A program made the position numbers and the translations under genes. The notes beneath the pieces are model-generated. The model worked only from the letters and a program-made list of their open reading frames with translations, had not been told where the DNA came from and made no database searches. Of a stretch of DNA of 50,420 bases, positions 7,911-16,656 are shown piece by piece (within the stretch, counting starts at the first letter, position 1; every line of letters begins with the position of its first letter). The DNA is from Akkermansiaceae bacterium (GTDB lineage: Bacteria > Verrucomicrobiota > Verrucomicrobiia > Verrucomicrobiales > Akkermansiaceae), in assembly GCA_029253285.1 (NCBI GenBank), contig JAQWZU010000176.1:1-50420 (forward strand), in the 5' to 3' direction.

Positions 7911-8852
7911 TTGAATGTCAAAGCGCCCTCAAGCACCACCTCCCAATGGTTTCAGGCTGCCGAAGAGTCCGGAGATTTCATGGGAATTCGCTATGGTCGC
8001 ATCCCATCCGGTTCCAAGGAAGTCGAATGGCAATTTGTTTCACACTGTGAATGCGATGGTATTGGCGGCTTTGCACGGGTCTTGAGGAAAAGTGGAGTCC
8101 GGCTTGATTCGCTCCCAAACACCCGAAACTCCAACCGCAAAATATTCGGTCCGCTCTGGCGACTTTGGCGGCGGAATAAACCCGAATGCGCTGATCGCCG
8201 CGATTGGATGCCGAACGGCCCCTCAGGAGAAAACTCGGTAGCCTGGCACCTTTTCTCGGAGGAAGAAACCAAAGCGCTCCGGGAAAAGTGCCGGTCGCAA
8301 AAAATCAGCGTGAATAGCTTCCTTCTCAAACTTCTCGACCAAGCCATTCGGCCCGATATTCGCAAACCTGAGGCAACCATTCCCTGGATGATTCCCGTCA
8401 ATCTACGCGGAGACATCAATCACGCCGACGATGCCGAAAACCACGTGAGTTATATCGAAGCCCGTATTTCAGCCAACGACTCCCCGACTCAAATCCAAAA
8501 CCAAATCCACTCCCGACTGAAGCGCGGGGAACATCGCGCCTTCTATCTCCTCCTTGCTCTTGGGCGATTTCTAAGCCACCGCGCCAAGGTGAACCTTATC
8601 ACGAGGGATCGCACCAAACCCGCGGGAAATATCGGTGCTTTTTCTAATCTGGGCGTTTGGGATCCCGACAAAACCATCGAAACCTCCGACTGCTGGCTCT
8701 TTTGTCCACCTGTCGTCAAGGGCCAGCTTCTCGGCGCCGGATGCGTCACATTTCAGGGACGACTCGGCCTCACGATCCAAAGCCACCCTGCTCTGCAAAA
8801 TCCACCCGAAATCCCAAAAACCTGGCTGAATCGAATCCTCTCCTCAATTTAA
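7911..8852 (+). CDS. HxxxDG-type CoA-dependent acyltransferase-like protein
   Basis: A 313-residue soluble protein with no signal peptide. His45 and Asp49-Gly50 in SHCECDGIGG form the HxxxDG catalytic motif shared by chloramphenicol acetyltransferases, condensation domains, PapA-type and WS/DGAT acyltransferases. A second landmark is WMIPVNLRGD around residue 165, like the PVNLR block of PapA and DGAT-type enzymes. A third is NIGAFSNLGVWDP around 245, in the place of the superfamily's late solvent-channel motif. Only one half of a typical two-subdomain enzyme is obvious, and the N-terminus is short. The annotated start is TTG at 7911. ATG at 7980, with GGAG five bases upstream, is an alternative that still keeps the catalytic His. 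The acyl substrate is unknown. Confidence 0.65.
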   Translation: MNVKAPSSTTSQWFQAAEESGDFMGIRYGRIPSGSKEVEWQFVSHCECDGIGGFARVLRKSGVRLDSLPNTRNSNRKIFGPLWRLWRRNKPECADRRDWMPNGPSGENSVAWHLFSEEETKALREKCRSQKISVNSFLLKLLDQAIRPDIRKPEATIPWMIPVNLRGDINHADDAENHVSYIEARISANDSPTQIQNQIHSRLKRGEHRAFYLLLALGRFLSHRAKVNLITRDRTKPAGNIGAFSNLGVWDPDKTIETSDCWLFCPPVVKGQLLGAGCVTFQGRLGLTIQSHPALQNPPEIPKTWLNRILSSI

Positions 8853-8862
8853 CAAAGAGTAA

Positions 8863-9055
8863 TTTGTCTACGAAGGTTCGGTCGAAGATGGCAAAGGTGA
8901 AGTCATTTTCACCCAGATTACTTTTGGCAACGAATCTTCATCCGCCCCTCTTGGTTTGTAGAATTCAAAAAAACACTCTGGGAACTTATCAGAAAGTCGG
9001 GGGGAACATAAAAATCACCGATTTCCCTCCTGAAATTTTCAAAGACGCCAGCTAA
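8863..9055 (+). pseudogene. Short frameshifted coding remnant
   Basis: Protein-like sequence runs through three successive frames. 8863-8961 reads FVYEGSVEDGKGEVIFTQIT and onward to a stop. 8955-9004 reads FVEFKKTLWELIRKSGG. 9005-9055 reads NIKITDFPPEIFKDAS and then a TAA stop. Joined, they would give about 64 residues. The switches fall near ggtttg and at a run of six G at 8999-9004, where indels are common. There is no usable start codon: TAA directly precedes 8863. I do not recognise the family. It may be the decayed 3' end of a small gene or reflect sequencing errors. The rest of the gap to gltX (9056-9190) holds nothing I can identify. Confidence 0.4.
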
Positions 9056-9190
9056 TTCGACTGCACGGAAGCTGACTCCCTTCTTGCGAGAATCCCTGCG
9101 GATAGAAGAAGGAAGTGGTCACCCAGCTTTTAAAATCCGCAGTCATAATGCCGGTTGCCCCCCGGCCCTTGGACAGCTATAGCAGTCGGC

Positions 9191-10471
9191 ATGTCCGCAC
9201 CAGTCCGCACCCGCTTTGCGCCCTCGCCCACCGGCTACCTTCACCTTGGGGGTGCCCGCACCGCTCTCTTCAATTGGCTCTTCGCCAAGAAGCACGGAGG
9301 CAGCTGCATCCTGCGTGTTGAGGATACCGACGAAGCCCGGAACACCGAGGAAGCCCGCGCGGCAATTTTCGAAGGGATGGAATGGCTTGGGTTGGACTGG
9401 GAAGGCCCCGGAAATGAAGGCGACGCCGGTCCCTATTTTCAATCCAAGCGCACGTCAATCTACCAGGAATGGTTTGAGAAACTTAAGGACGCCGACCGCG
9501 TCTACGAGGACGATGGCGCGTGGAGATTCCGCTTTGAGCGCAAACTCATCACGATGAATGACTTGGTTTGTGGAGAGGTCTCCATTGACTACACCAACGA
9601 AGAAAACACTCCCGACATGGTAGTGCGACGCTCCGATGGTTCCTTCGTCTTTCACTTCGTCAATGTCGTCGATGATCTCACCATGGGGATCACGCACGTG
9701 ATCCGCGGCGAAGATCATCTGATGAATACTCCTAAGCATCTCCAACTCATCGAAGCCTTTGGAGCCATTCCTCCTGCCTATGCCCATATCCCTCTTATCT
9801 TGAACTCCGATGGTTCGAAAATGTCCAAGCGCGACGAAGGGGCTGCCGTGGGAGATTACCCGCGCCAAGGATTTTTGTCAGACGCAGTGGTAAACTTCAT
9901 CGCGCTTTTGGGTTGGTCACCCAAAGACGAATCCGAAATCTTCTCTCCTGCTCAATTGATCGAGAAATTTTCCCTCGAAAATATTAACCGCTCACCAGGA
10001 CGCTTCGACATCGAAAAGTGCAAGTGGGTCAACCAACAACATCTTTTAAAACTCAGCACCGAGGAATTTGCGGCGGCCTGCAACTCGGACGCGACTCCAG
10101 CGATGCTCGCCTCCGTGCAGGAAAAGGTCTCCCTTCTCACGGAAATTCCCGACGCCGTGGCTTTCTACCTCGACCCCGATTATCCCATCGCCAATGACGC
10201 GCTGGATAAAGTAAAGAAAAACCAAGCGGCCGGAAAGCTCCTCACCGCACTTGCGGTAACATTCACTGACCTTTCCGATTGGTCCGAAGCCAAAAGCTCC
10301 ATCGGAGAAACGGCCAAGGAAAATGGTGCTAAGCCCGGACAGCTGATGTTCCCACTCCGGGTAGCCCTCTCCGGAAAAAGCGGCGGACCCGATCTTGGAG
10401 CCATTCTGGAAATCCTTGGACAAGAGGAATGCGTCCGTCGTATTAATCGTTTCACCGCTCTTCTCTCATGA
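9191..10471 (+). CDS. gltX: Glutamyl-tRNA synthetase
   Basis: Class I aminoacyl-tRNA synthetase that charges tRNA-Glu with glutamate. From ATG at 9191 the product is 426 residues. It opens with VRTRFAPSPTGYLHLGGART, where HLGG (residues 18-21) is the HIGH-motif equivalent. The KMSKS loop appears as SKMSKRDEGAAV near residue 209. The specificity region FHFVNVVDDLTMGITHVIRG and the GDYPRQGFLSDAVVNFIALL block are typical. The reading frame extends 36 bases upstream to 9155, but those residues lack conservation. The protein is somewhat shorter than the usual 460-490 residues, mainly in the C-terminal anticodon-binding region. Its stop overlaps the aroE start by four bases (ATGA). The sequence does not show whether it also charges tRNA-Gln. 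Confidence 0.96.
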   Translation: MSAPVRTRFAPSPTGYLHLGGARTALFNWLFAKKHGGSCILRVEDTDEARNTEEARAAIFEGMEWLGLDWEGPGNEGDAGPYFQSKRTSIYQEWFEKLKDADRVYEDDGAWRFRFERKLITMNDLVCGEVSIDYTNEENTPDMVVRRSDGSFVFHFVNVVDDLTMGITHVIRGEDHLMNTPKHLQLIEAFGAIPPAYAHIPLILNSDGSKMSKRDEGAAVGDYPRQGFLSDAVVNFIALLGWSPKDESEIFSPAQLIEKFSLENINRSPGRFDIEKCKWVNQQHLLKLSTEEFAAACNSDATPAMLASVQEKVSLLTEIPDAVAFYLDPDYPIANDALDKVKKNQAAGKLLTALAVTFTDLSDWSEAKSSIGETAKENGAKPGQLMFPLRVALSGKSGGPDLGAILEILGQEECVRRINRFTALLS

Positions 10472-11391
10472 ACTATTTCACTCTCGATCAGCTCTCCGAA
10501 ATCAACTCCGGCCACGACCATCCTGCCAAATTTGCTGTCATCGGAAATCCGGTAGCCCATTCTCTTTCACCCCAATTGCATCAGCCGGCGCTCAACGAAC
10601 TCAAGCTGGATTGCCGCTACATTCGTGTTGAGGTGCCCGGAGGACAGGTGAACGAAGCGTTCGAAAAAATGTATGCCGCTGGGATCCGAGGCATCAACGT
10701 CACCGTCCCTCACAAGCTTGAAGCCTTGGATGCCTGCCATCAAGTCGACCCCGCCGCCTCCAGTATGGGCGCGGTAAACACCATCGTGTTCAATACGGAA
10801 GGCCAAAGAACTGGATTCAACACTGACGGCCCCGGATTTGTCCGGGCTATTCGACAGGAGTTCGGCATGGATTTGGGAGACCTCAGGGTCATCATTATCG
10901 GGGCGGGAGGTGGAGCTGGAAGAGCCATCGCCACCCAGTGCGCATTGGAAGGATGCCCCCAGCTGATTTTAGCAAACCGCACTCTCGAAAAACTCACCCC
11001 GATGCGGGAAGAACTCACCAGACTGACACAGTCCGAAAAGCTAGAAGGACCACGTGACCGGATTGAAATCCATTCACTCGATGATCCCATTCTCGAGGAC
11101 GCGATTGGAGCGAGCGAACTCATTATCAATACAACTTCAGTGGGACTCAAATCAAGCGACCCCGCCCCTTTCCCTCCACACTGGGTGGAACCTCATCATC
11201 TGGTCTACGACACCATCTACAACCCTTCAAGAACCCACCTCCTTCGCGACGCCGAAAGTCAGGGAGCCAGAATCGCCAACGGACTTTCCCTCCTCCTTCA
11301 TCAAGGGGCGCTTTCTCTGGAACACTGGCTCAATCAGGACGCGCCGGTTGACGCAATGCGACAAGGGCTTTTGGATTTCCTTAAGGCCTGA
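10468..11391 (+). CDS. aroE: Shikimate dehydrogenase
   Basis: A 307-residue NADP-dependent enzyme that reduces 3-dehydroshikimate to shikimate in the chorismate pathway. The substrate site shows the SLSP motif near residue 32, catalytic Lys83 in NVTVPHK and Asp120 in FNTDGPGF. The nucleotide-binding motif is IIIGAGGGAGRAIA near residue 145, followed by LILANRTLEKL, where NRT is typical of NADP preference. The C-terminus has the usual DTIYNPSRTHLL and GLSLLLHQGALSLEHW segments. It overlaps gltX by four bases, so the two genes are almost certainly translated from one message. Its last 11 bases overlap the end of the convergent gene at 11381. Confidence 0.97.
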   Translation: MNYFTLDQLSEINSGHDHPAKFAVIGNPVAHSLSPQLHQPALNELKLDCRYIRVEVPGGQVNEAFEKMYAAGIRGINVTVPHKLEALDACHQVDPAASSMGAVNTIVFNTEGQRTGFNTDGPGFVRAIRQEFGMDLGDLRVIIIGAGGGAGRAIATQCALEGCPQLILANRTLEKLTPMREELTRLTQSEKLEGPRDRIEIHSLDDPILEDAIGASELIINTTSVGLKSSDPAPFPPHWVEPHHLVYDTIYNPSRTHLLRDAESQGARIANGLSLLLHQGALSLEHWLNQDAPVDAMRQGLLDFLKA

Positions 11392-12529
11392 CCCAACTCT
11401 CGTGTTCGAGGCTGGCAATCTCAAATACGCTGGACGTTCCTTTTTCGTTTCCAAAACGAACACGTAGAGTTACCGGCTCATTTTCTTTTAACGGGAGCAC
11501 AAAATTGCCGTAATCGAGAGCACCCTTCAACTGCCCGTCTAAAATCCGATTCGCATCACTGGAAAGCGGCACGTAGGCGAAAGAATATTCACCATCCTCC
11601 CGGTCGGAAAGAATGTATCCCGAGTATACCACACCCCCAAACTTCACATCATAGATCACCTTTTTTTCAATGAGACATCTGATCAAGACTTCATTGCGTG
11701 GCTTGGTCTGCAGCAAGGTCTTCATTTTAACCTCTCCCCATCCTGTTGTGGCATCCCAGTCGAGAAGGACCTTCTTGTCACCTCCCACCTCTTCTTCGAC
11801 AAAATACGCCGTGAACGCCTGACCGTCCTCATACTCTCCCCCAATACTCAAGAAGCCTCGCTCGTCGACACTAGAATTTCCACCAGGCTTGCTGAGACCA
11901 GTTAATAGCTCAAAATCTGAAATCGTTTCCGCAATAAATGGATTAGCCGAACGATCCAAGGAAACTGGGTTCAAACTACGATAGGGTGACTGGCGAATGA
12001 ATGGCTCTACTTCCTCGAGAGTCTTTGCGTCGTTGAGAGCATTCAGAATTCTAATCACTTCGGCCGTAACCATCTCTGAATCGCCCAGAAACCAGCCATT
12101 GGGACCATCGAAAGCAGAAAAATCCTTTTTCAGCACACCAACTCCATTCTTCAATTCGACACCCGACCCTTCGTTGGGATTCTGCGTCAGCTTCGAAATA
12201 ATAATCACGATAATAATCAATGGCATGATGATCCCCAACAGCAGAATCCAAAGCCACGAACTGGAACGCCTTTTCGTTCCCCAAACATCATCCAGAGGTT
12301 TATCATCGTCAGCATCCTGCTTCAGACGCCGCAATTGCTCGGCAACATCAACATGCTGTTCGCCTTCATCCTTCTGCATCCCGAAGAGCAGATCTTTTCC
12401 TTTTTCAAAGACCCTGTTGGCAGAAACCGAACCTTCCTTACTTCGACGCTTTCTTCGCACCTTGCGGCGCTTACGGACCATCCCCTCAGGGACTTTTTCA
12501 ACCGGATTTTTTGATTCGTCGTCACTCAT
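11381..12529 (-). CDS. Single-pass membrane protein with basic cytoplasmic region, unknown function
   Basis: I do not recognise a named family. The 382-residue protein has a cytoplasmic N-terminus with the basic stretch RKRRKVRRKRRSK at residues 19-31, a single membrane helix around 93-112 (WLWILLLGIIMPLIIIVIII) and a C-terminal domain of about 270 residues outside the cytoplasm. It has no signal peptidase site. It begins three bases after the stop of the upstream gene 12533-13897, whose product has the same plan and similar C-terminal segments, for example VTLRVRFGNEKG and HESWV here. The two are probably paralogues that work together. They follow the iscA-hscB-hscA genes, but nothing in them suggests iron-sulfur chemistry. 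Confidence 0.8.
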   Translation of the reverse strand: MSDDESKNPVEKVPEGMVRKRRKVRRKRRSKEGSVSANRVFEKGKDLLFGMQKDEGEQHVDVAEQLRRLKQDADDDKPLDDVWGTKRRSSSWLWILLLGIIMPLIIIVIIISKLTQNPNEGSGVELKNGVGVLKKDFSAFDGPNGWFLGDSEMVTAEVIRILNALNDAKTLEEVEPFIRQSPYRSLNPVSLDRSANPFIAETISDFELLTGLSKPGGNSSVDERGFLSIGGEYEDGQAFTAYFVEEEVGGDKKVLLDWDATTGWGEVKMKTLLQTKPRNEVLIRCLIEKKVIYDVKFGGVVYSGYILSDREDGEYSFAYVPLSSDANRILDGQLKGALDYGNFVLPLKENEPVTLRVRFGNEKGTSSVFEIASLEHESWVRP

Positions 12530-12532
12530 CTT

Positions 12533-13897
12533 TTAAAATGGCTTCACCTTATCAGGTCCGGTTTCTTCATCGAGTTCAGATTCCTCCTCTGTTCCCGGGT
12601 CAAAATCATCCAGGGTATCTACGATTCTTTGACCATACCAGGAAGGGCTGATGAGTTCCTTCAACACCAAAACTGGTTCATCTTTCTCGTCCGACTCCCA
12701 AGCCAATTTCACCGTGACGCGCAGATATCCTTTCGGATCATAATGAGGGAACACTGAGCCCAAGAAGAAATCCTTGTTTTGATAATTTTCTAAAACCTCA
12801 ATGAATTGCTGTCCCAGGCCGCTCCTCGCATCAACTTCCACCTCGGGAGATTCCACATCAAAACTACTCGCTTTCCGGTCACTCTCTCCAAAAACGGGTG
12901 GAGCATAAAACTTCACAAAGAACCTTTTTGAATCATCAAGTGATTTCATCTTTCTCATGTAGAGTCGGAATACCCCCTCACTTCTCTCGGTTCCAGAAAC
13001 AAACAACACCCATGGTGAGCTCGAATAAGGGCCAAAGGCCTCCCAATCCAACTTCCACGCCTCTCCGTCGTGAACGTGCACTGTTTCGAGGATACCGTCC
13101 TTCCCATCAACCCATATTGTTTCCAGCCCCAGGACAGGGTCGGGACCAGACTTAATCTCGATAACATTGCGCACACCCGCGCCAATCTCGCCTTCGGGAG
13201 CTGGGAATACCGCACTCCGGTAGAAGCGATTAAACTGCAGTGAAAGCCTTGACGATTGATCAATGAATTGAAGACGCCTTCCCGATTCAAACTGTCCCAG
13301 AAACGCTTTAAATGAGACGTTAATTTTTGGGGAATGCTCACCAGCAAACAAGCGATTTCTGGCGGCAATGATAGACTCTTCGTCAGCGGACTCTTCATCT
13401 TGATCCTGCTTGGAATTATCTCCCGATTTTAAGAGGTAAGAAACCGAGGTGATAATAACCAACCAGACGGTTGTAAAGATCAGGAGAGCCTTGCTCTTCT
13501 CCTTTTTCAACTTCTTTTTACGCCTCCGGATCCTTCTGGATCCATCCGCCATAATCATCTCATCCCTATCTTCAGGCATCTCCCCGGAAGCGGCATCCGA
13601 CTCTTCTTCCACTTTTACCATCACAGGCGCCTCGGTTTTCAGCACAAAAGGAGCTTCGTGCGCCGGCACTTCCTCCATCGCCTCCTTAACCGATACCGGA
13701 TTGCGCTTGCGAGCAACATTCCGCACTACGCTATCACTCTTCTTGGAAGCACTGACTGATCCCACCTGAGGAGGCATTACCGTCCTCTTGAAAAACTCAT
13801 GTCCGCACTCGGTACAGGTTAACCCGTTTTCCGTCCCACGATCACTTTGAATGACCGCCTGACAAGACGGACAAAGAAAAACTCCTGATTGGCTCAT
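12533..13897 (-). CDS. Zinc-ribbon single-pass membrane protein, unknown function
   Basis: The 454-residue protein starts with a zinc ribbon: Cys9 and Cys12 (FLCPSC) with Cys28 and Cys31 (LTCTECG). A charged, disordered linker follows, then the basic cluster RRIRRRKKKLKKEK near residue 120, a membrane helix around 136-155 (ALLIFTTVWLVIITSVSYLL) and an extracytoplasmic domain of about 290 residues. The C-terminal domain resembles that of the next gene, with WKLDWEAFG here against LLDWDATTGWG there, and YLRVTVKLAWES against VTLRVRFGNEKG. The zinc ribbon suggests a regulatory or binding role inside the cell linked to something sensed or held outside, which is inference. It starts 48 bases after the hscA stop and may belong to that transcript. 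Confidence 0.8.
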   Translation of the reverse strand: MSQSGVFLCPSCQAVIQSDRGTENGLTCTECGHEFFKRTVMPPQVGSVSASKKSDSVVRNVARKRNPVSVKEAMEEVPAHEAPFVLKTEAPVMVKVEEESDAASGEMPEDRDEMIMADGSRRIRRRKKKLKKEKSKALLIFTTVWLVIITSVSYLLKSGDNSKQDQDEESADEESIIAARNRLFAGEHSPKINVSFKAFLGQFESGRRLQFIDQSSRLSLQFNRFYRSAVFPAPEGEIGAGVRNVIEIKSGPDPVLGLETIWVDGKDGILETVHVHDGEAWKLDWEAFGPYSSSPWVLFVSGTERSEGVFRLYMRKMKSLDDSKRFFVKFYAPPVFGESDRKASSFDVESPEVEVDARSGLGQQFIEVLENYQNKDFFLGSVFPHYDPKGYLRVTVKLAWESDEKDEPVLVLKELISPSWYGQRIVDTLDDFDPGTEEESELDEETGPDKVKPF

Positions 13898-13945
13898 GCG
13901 TAACTTACTTTGCGACTGTGGTGAAAAGGCCTCGCCGCGTCAACC

Positions 13946-15712
13946 TCATGAATCCGAAAAAAGAGCGCCGGATGCCAAATCCACAAGCATTGCCGCCAGA
14001 GCCTCCGTCGCTCCATCCAGCTCTTCGACCGCAGCTTTTAGCCTGGGACCGCTCCCCGACGCAATTGCCGACACAACCGCATCCCGGGCTTTCTCGATTA
14101 CCTGACGCTCTTCGGGCTCCAAATGTCCGCCAAGCTGCCCCAAAGCCACCTCCACCGCCGGGAGCAGCTCCTCGGCCTTCAAGCGTGCTTCTTCGAAAAC
14201 CCGCGCCCCCATATCTTCGAAAGCAAATTCCACGCTTTCACTCACCATTTTTTCGACACGGGCCTCGGCCACATCCACTGCCGCGCTGCCGACATCAATG
14301 ACGGTATCCTGACCGCTTGCGATATCCCGCGCCAAGACCGAAAGAATCCCGTCCGAATCAATCCTGAATTCCACGCCAACCCGAGCCTGCCCCTTTCTCT
14401 CCGTTTGAAATTCCACCTCGAACGCCCCTAATTCCCAATTATCGGCAGCCAATTCCCGCTCCCCCTGAAGAACCCGCACTTTCATCGACTTCTGACCATC
14501 AGCGGCATTTGTAAACATCTCTCCAGCCTTACAGGGAATCGTCGTATTCCGCGGAATCAGGACATTCATCAAGCCTCCCATTGTTTCAATCCCAAGACTC
14601 AGCGGGGTCACATCTAACAGCAACACCTCTCTCACCGTGCCCGCAAGAACTCCGGCCTGAATCGCCGCGCCCCGCGCAATGGCCTCATCAGGATGCTGGC
14701 TCAGATCGGGCTCTTTCTCAAAAACCGTCTCCACCCTTTCCTTCACCACCGGAATCCGGCTGCTTCCTCCCACCATGACCACCGCTTGCAGTTCGCTCAC
14801 TTCCATCGCGGCATCAACGAGGGCCCGACGGCAACAGCCCTCAACCCGATCCAAAAAGGGACTCATTTCGCGTTCAAAATCGCCTCGCGAAATCACACAC
14901 TCGCCAGAAAAGGGAATTCGGAAAACCACCTCGTCCTCCCGAGATAATTCGTGCTTCACTCTCCTGGCCTCCGCATGCCACCGCGCCCTCTCCAACCCAT
15001 CGAACCCCTCCCACTCAATCGACAATCGCTTCGCCGCCATCCTTAAGAGCAATTCGTCAAAATCGTCGCCTCCCAGGTGGGTATCTCCCGCCGTTGCCAC
15101 CACTTCAAAGACCCCTTCCCGCATCTCCAGGATCGAAACATCAAAGGTCCCTCCTCCCAGATCAAAAACCACCACCCGCGCCGACTCTTTGAGACGGTCC
15201 AGTCCGTAGGACAATGCCGCTGCCGTCGGTTCGCTCACGATTCGCACCACCTCAAGTCCCGCCAATTCACCCGCCCGCTTGGTTGCCGCCCGCTGGGCAT
15301 CATTAAAATAAGCCGGGACCGTGACCACCGCCTTAACAACTTCTATTTCGAGACGCTTGGAAGCGATCGCTTTGAGCTCTTTGAGAATCTCCGCGGATAT
15401 TTCCTCCGGACTTTTCTCACCTGAAGCCGTGGAAAAGGTAACTTGCTCGGTCACGGCCTTCTTCTGTAGCTCATCCAGCTCATCGTAGCGCCGTCCAATC
15501 AAACTCTTCACACTGGCAAAAACCCGATCAACTCCGGCGCGTCGCAACGCCTTCTGACCAACCTCCACTTTTCCATCGCCTCCATACCAGACCACACTCG
15601 GCGTCAACACGGAACCAGATTCATCTGCCAGAAGAATCGGAAACCCCGAGTCCATCACTCCCACCGCAGATTGGGTCGTCCCCAAATCAATCCCGACAAT
15701 CACCTCGCTCAT
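13946..15712 (-). CDS. hscA: Hsp70-family chaperone, HscA type
   Basis: A 588-residue Hsp70. The ATPase domain shows the phosphate-1 motif [12 protein letters not shown] at residue 7, the phosphate-2 motif [13 protein letters not shown] and the adenosine motif [15 protein letters not shown]. The linker [17 protein letters not shown] leads into a substrate-binding domain and a short helical lid that lacks the acidic DnaK tail. It is shorter than DnaK (about 640 residues) and close to HscA (about 615). It lies 18 bases after an hscB-type J-protein gene and an iscA-type gene, so I assign it to iron-sulfur cluster transfer rather than general folding. HscA normally acts on IscU through an LPPVK motif. 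No iscU is in the window. Confidence 0.88.
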   Translation of the reverse strand: MSEVIVGIDLGTTQSAVGVMDSGFPILLADESGSVLTPSVVWYGGDGKVEVGQKALRRAGVDRVFASVKSLIGRRYDELDELQKKAVTEQVTFSTASGEKSPEEISAEILKELKAIASKRLEIEVVKAVVTVPAYFNDAQRAATKRAGELAGLEVVRIVSEPTAAALSYGLDRLKESARVVVFDLGGGTFDVSILEMREGVFEVVATAGDTHLGGDDFDELLLRMAAKRLSIEWEGFDGLERARWHAEARRVKHELSREDEVVFRIPFSGECVISRGDFEREMSPFLDRVEGCCRRALVDAAMEVSELQAVVMVGGSSRIPVVKERVETVFEKEPDLSQHPDEAIARGAAIQAGVLAGTVREVLLLDVTPLSLGIETMGGLMNVLIPRNTTIPCKAGEMFTNAADGQKSMKVRVLQGERELAADNWELGAFEVEFQTERKGQARVGVEFRIDSDGILSVLARDIASGQDTVIDVGSAAVDVAEARVEKMVSESVEFAFEDMGARVFEEARLKAEELLPAVEVALGQLGGHLEPEERQVIEKARDAVVSAIASGSGPRLKAAVEELDGATEALAAMLVDLASGALFSDS

Positions 15713-15730
15713 TACGGATCGATATAGCCA

Positions 15731-16303
15731 TTAAAGCCCTCCGAGCAAGGCTTGGAACAATTTTCCGGTCGCAGCTCGAATCTCTCCCTGCCATTTCTCC
15801 AAAAAAGACAAACCCCGTGCCACTTCCCCCATTTGCTCCGCAAGTTCCAACCAACCTCTTCGATCAAACTCCTCAAAGGCTTCAAGCAAACCAGCTTCCT
15901 CATCAGAGACACTCTGCAGGACATCCTCCAACTCGCGCTTCAATTCCGGCACCCTCGCATCCAATACCGCCCGGCCCAAAGCACTCTTTGAATTTCCCCT
16001 CTCCAACTCGAACTGATCAACCTTCTGAATGACCTCCGCCACCGGCGAAAACAAATCCATCACCGGCATCGGCACGCTCCCCCTACCGTCCCAAGCTGAC
16101 TCGGTCGACTCAATGGCCCACCGCAACCTCCTCGACGGACTCTTCAAGAGCTCTGCCGCTGCGGCCATTTCCTGGAAATCCTCCTCCCCACCTCCACTGT
16201 CAGGATGAAGCCGACGGCTGGCCTCTCGATAAGCCTCGTCGATCTTCTCCGAAGAGATGGCCAGTCCACGCGGCAACTCCAAAATCTCAAAGGGATCCTT
16301 CAC
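15731..16303 (-). CDS. hscB: HscB-like J-domain co-chaperone
   Basis: A small J-protein with two domains. The N-terminal J-domain contains DPFEILELPRG and the His-Pro-Asp triad at residues 33-35 (RRLHPDSGG), which stimulates the Hsp70 ATPase. A C-terminal helical region from about residue 90, with DARVPELKRELEDVLQS, matches the IscU-binding bundle of HscB. I chose GTG at 16303 because it forms a GTGA overlap with the iscA stop and gives the usual N-terminus directly before DPFEIL. The longer reading from TTG at 16324 adds seven residues. The product is about 190 residues, close to the 170-175 typical of HscB. It pairs with hscA, 18 bases downstream. Confidence 0.88.
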   Translation of the reverse strand: MKDPFEILELPRGLAISSEKIDEAYREASRRLHPDSGGGEEDFQEMAAAAELLKSPSRRLRWAIESTESAWDGRGSVPMPVMDLFSPVAEVIQKVDQFELERGNSKSALGRAVLDARVPELKRELEDVLQSVSDEEAGLLEAFEEFDRRGWLELAEQMGEVARGLSFLEKWQGEIRAATGKLFQALLGGL

Positions 16304-16656
16304 GCCGCGAAACTTTCTCCACAAGAACAGGTCACCACCGCATTAGGATTGCTGACCTTGAATCCCCCTTGCTGAAGGTCATCCGAGTAATCCAACTCGC
16401 TGCCACTCACAAACAAAGCGCTCTTGGGGTCAACAACAACCTTCACCCCATTACTCTCCACCATGATATCACGATCCCGAGGACCATCCACCAGATCCAT
16501 TTGATATTGCAGACCACTACAGCCACCCCCGACCACCGCAATTCTCAGAGCTCCATCATCTTTTCCCTGCTTTTTCCATAGCCCCAAAAGATGGCCCGAA
16601 GCCCCATCAAGAACTTTGACCAACTTTTCGTTTCCGACTGTGTATCCTGCTTTCAA
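16300..16656 (-). CDS. IscA/ErpA-type iron-sulfur carrier
   Basis: A-type carrier that holds an iron-sulfur cluster and passes it to target proteins. The three conserved cysteines are present: one in GGGCSGLQY (about Cys46) and two in the terminal TCSCGESF motif (about Cys110 and Cys112). The NPNAVVTCSCG end and GGGCSGLQY resemble ErpA slightly more than IscA. No ATG lies in a good position. I chose TTG at 16656, with AGGA nine bases upstream, which puts the first cysteine near its position in ErpA. TTG at 16623 and 16770 are alternatives, the last adding 38 unconserved residues. It is first in the iscA-hscB-hscA transcript. iscS, iscU and ferredoxin genes are missing here. Confidence 0.85.
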   Translation of the reverse strand: MKAGYTVGNEKLVKVLDGASGHLLGLWKKQGKDDGALRIAVVGGGCSGLQYQMDLVDGPRDRDIMVESNGVKVVVDPKSALFVSGSELDYSDDLQQGGFKVSNPNAVVTCSCGESFAA

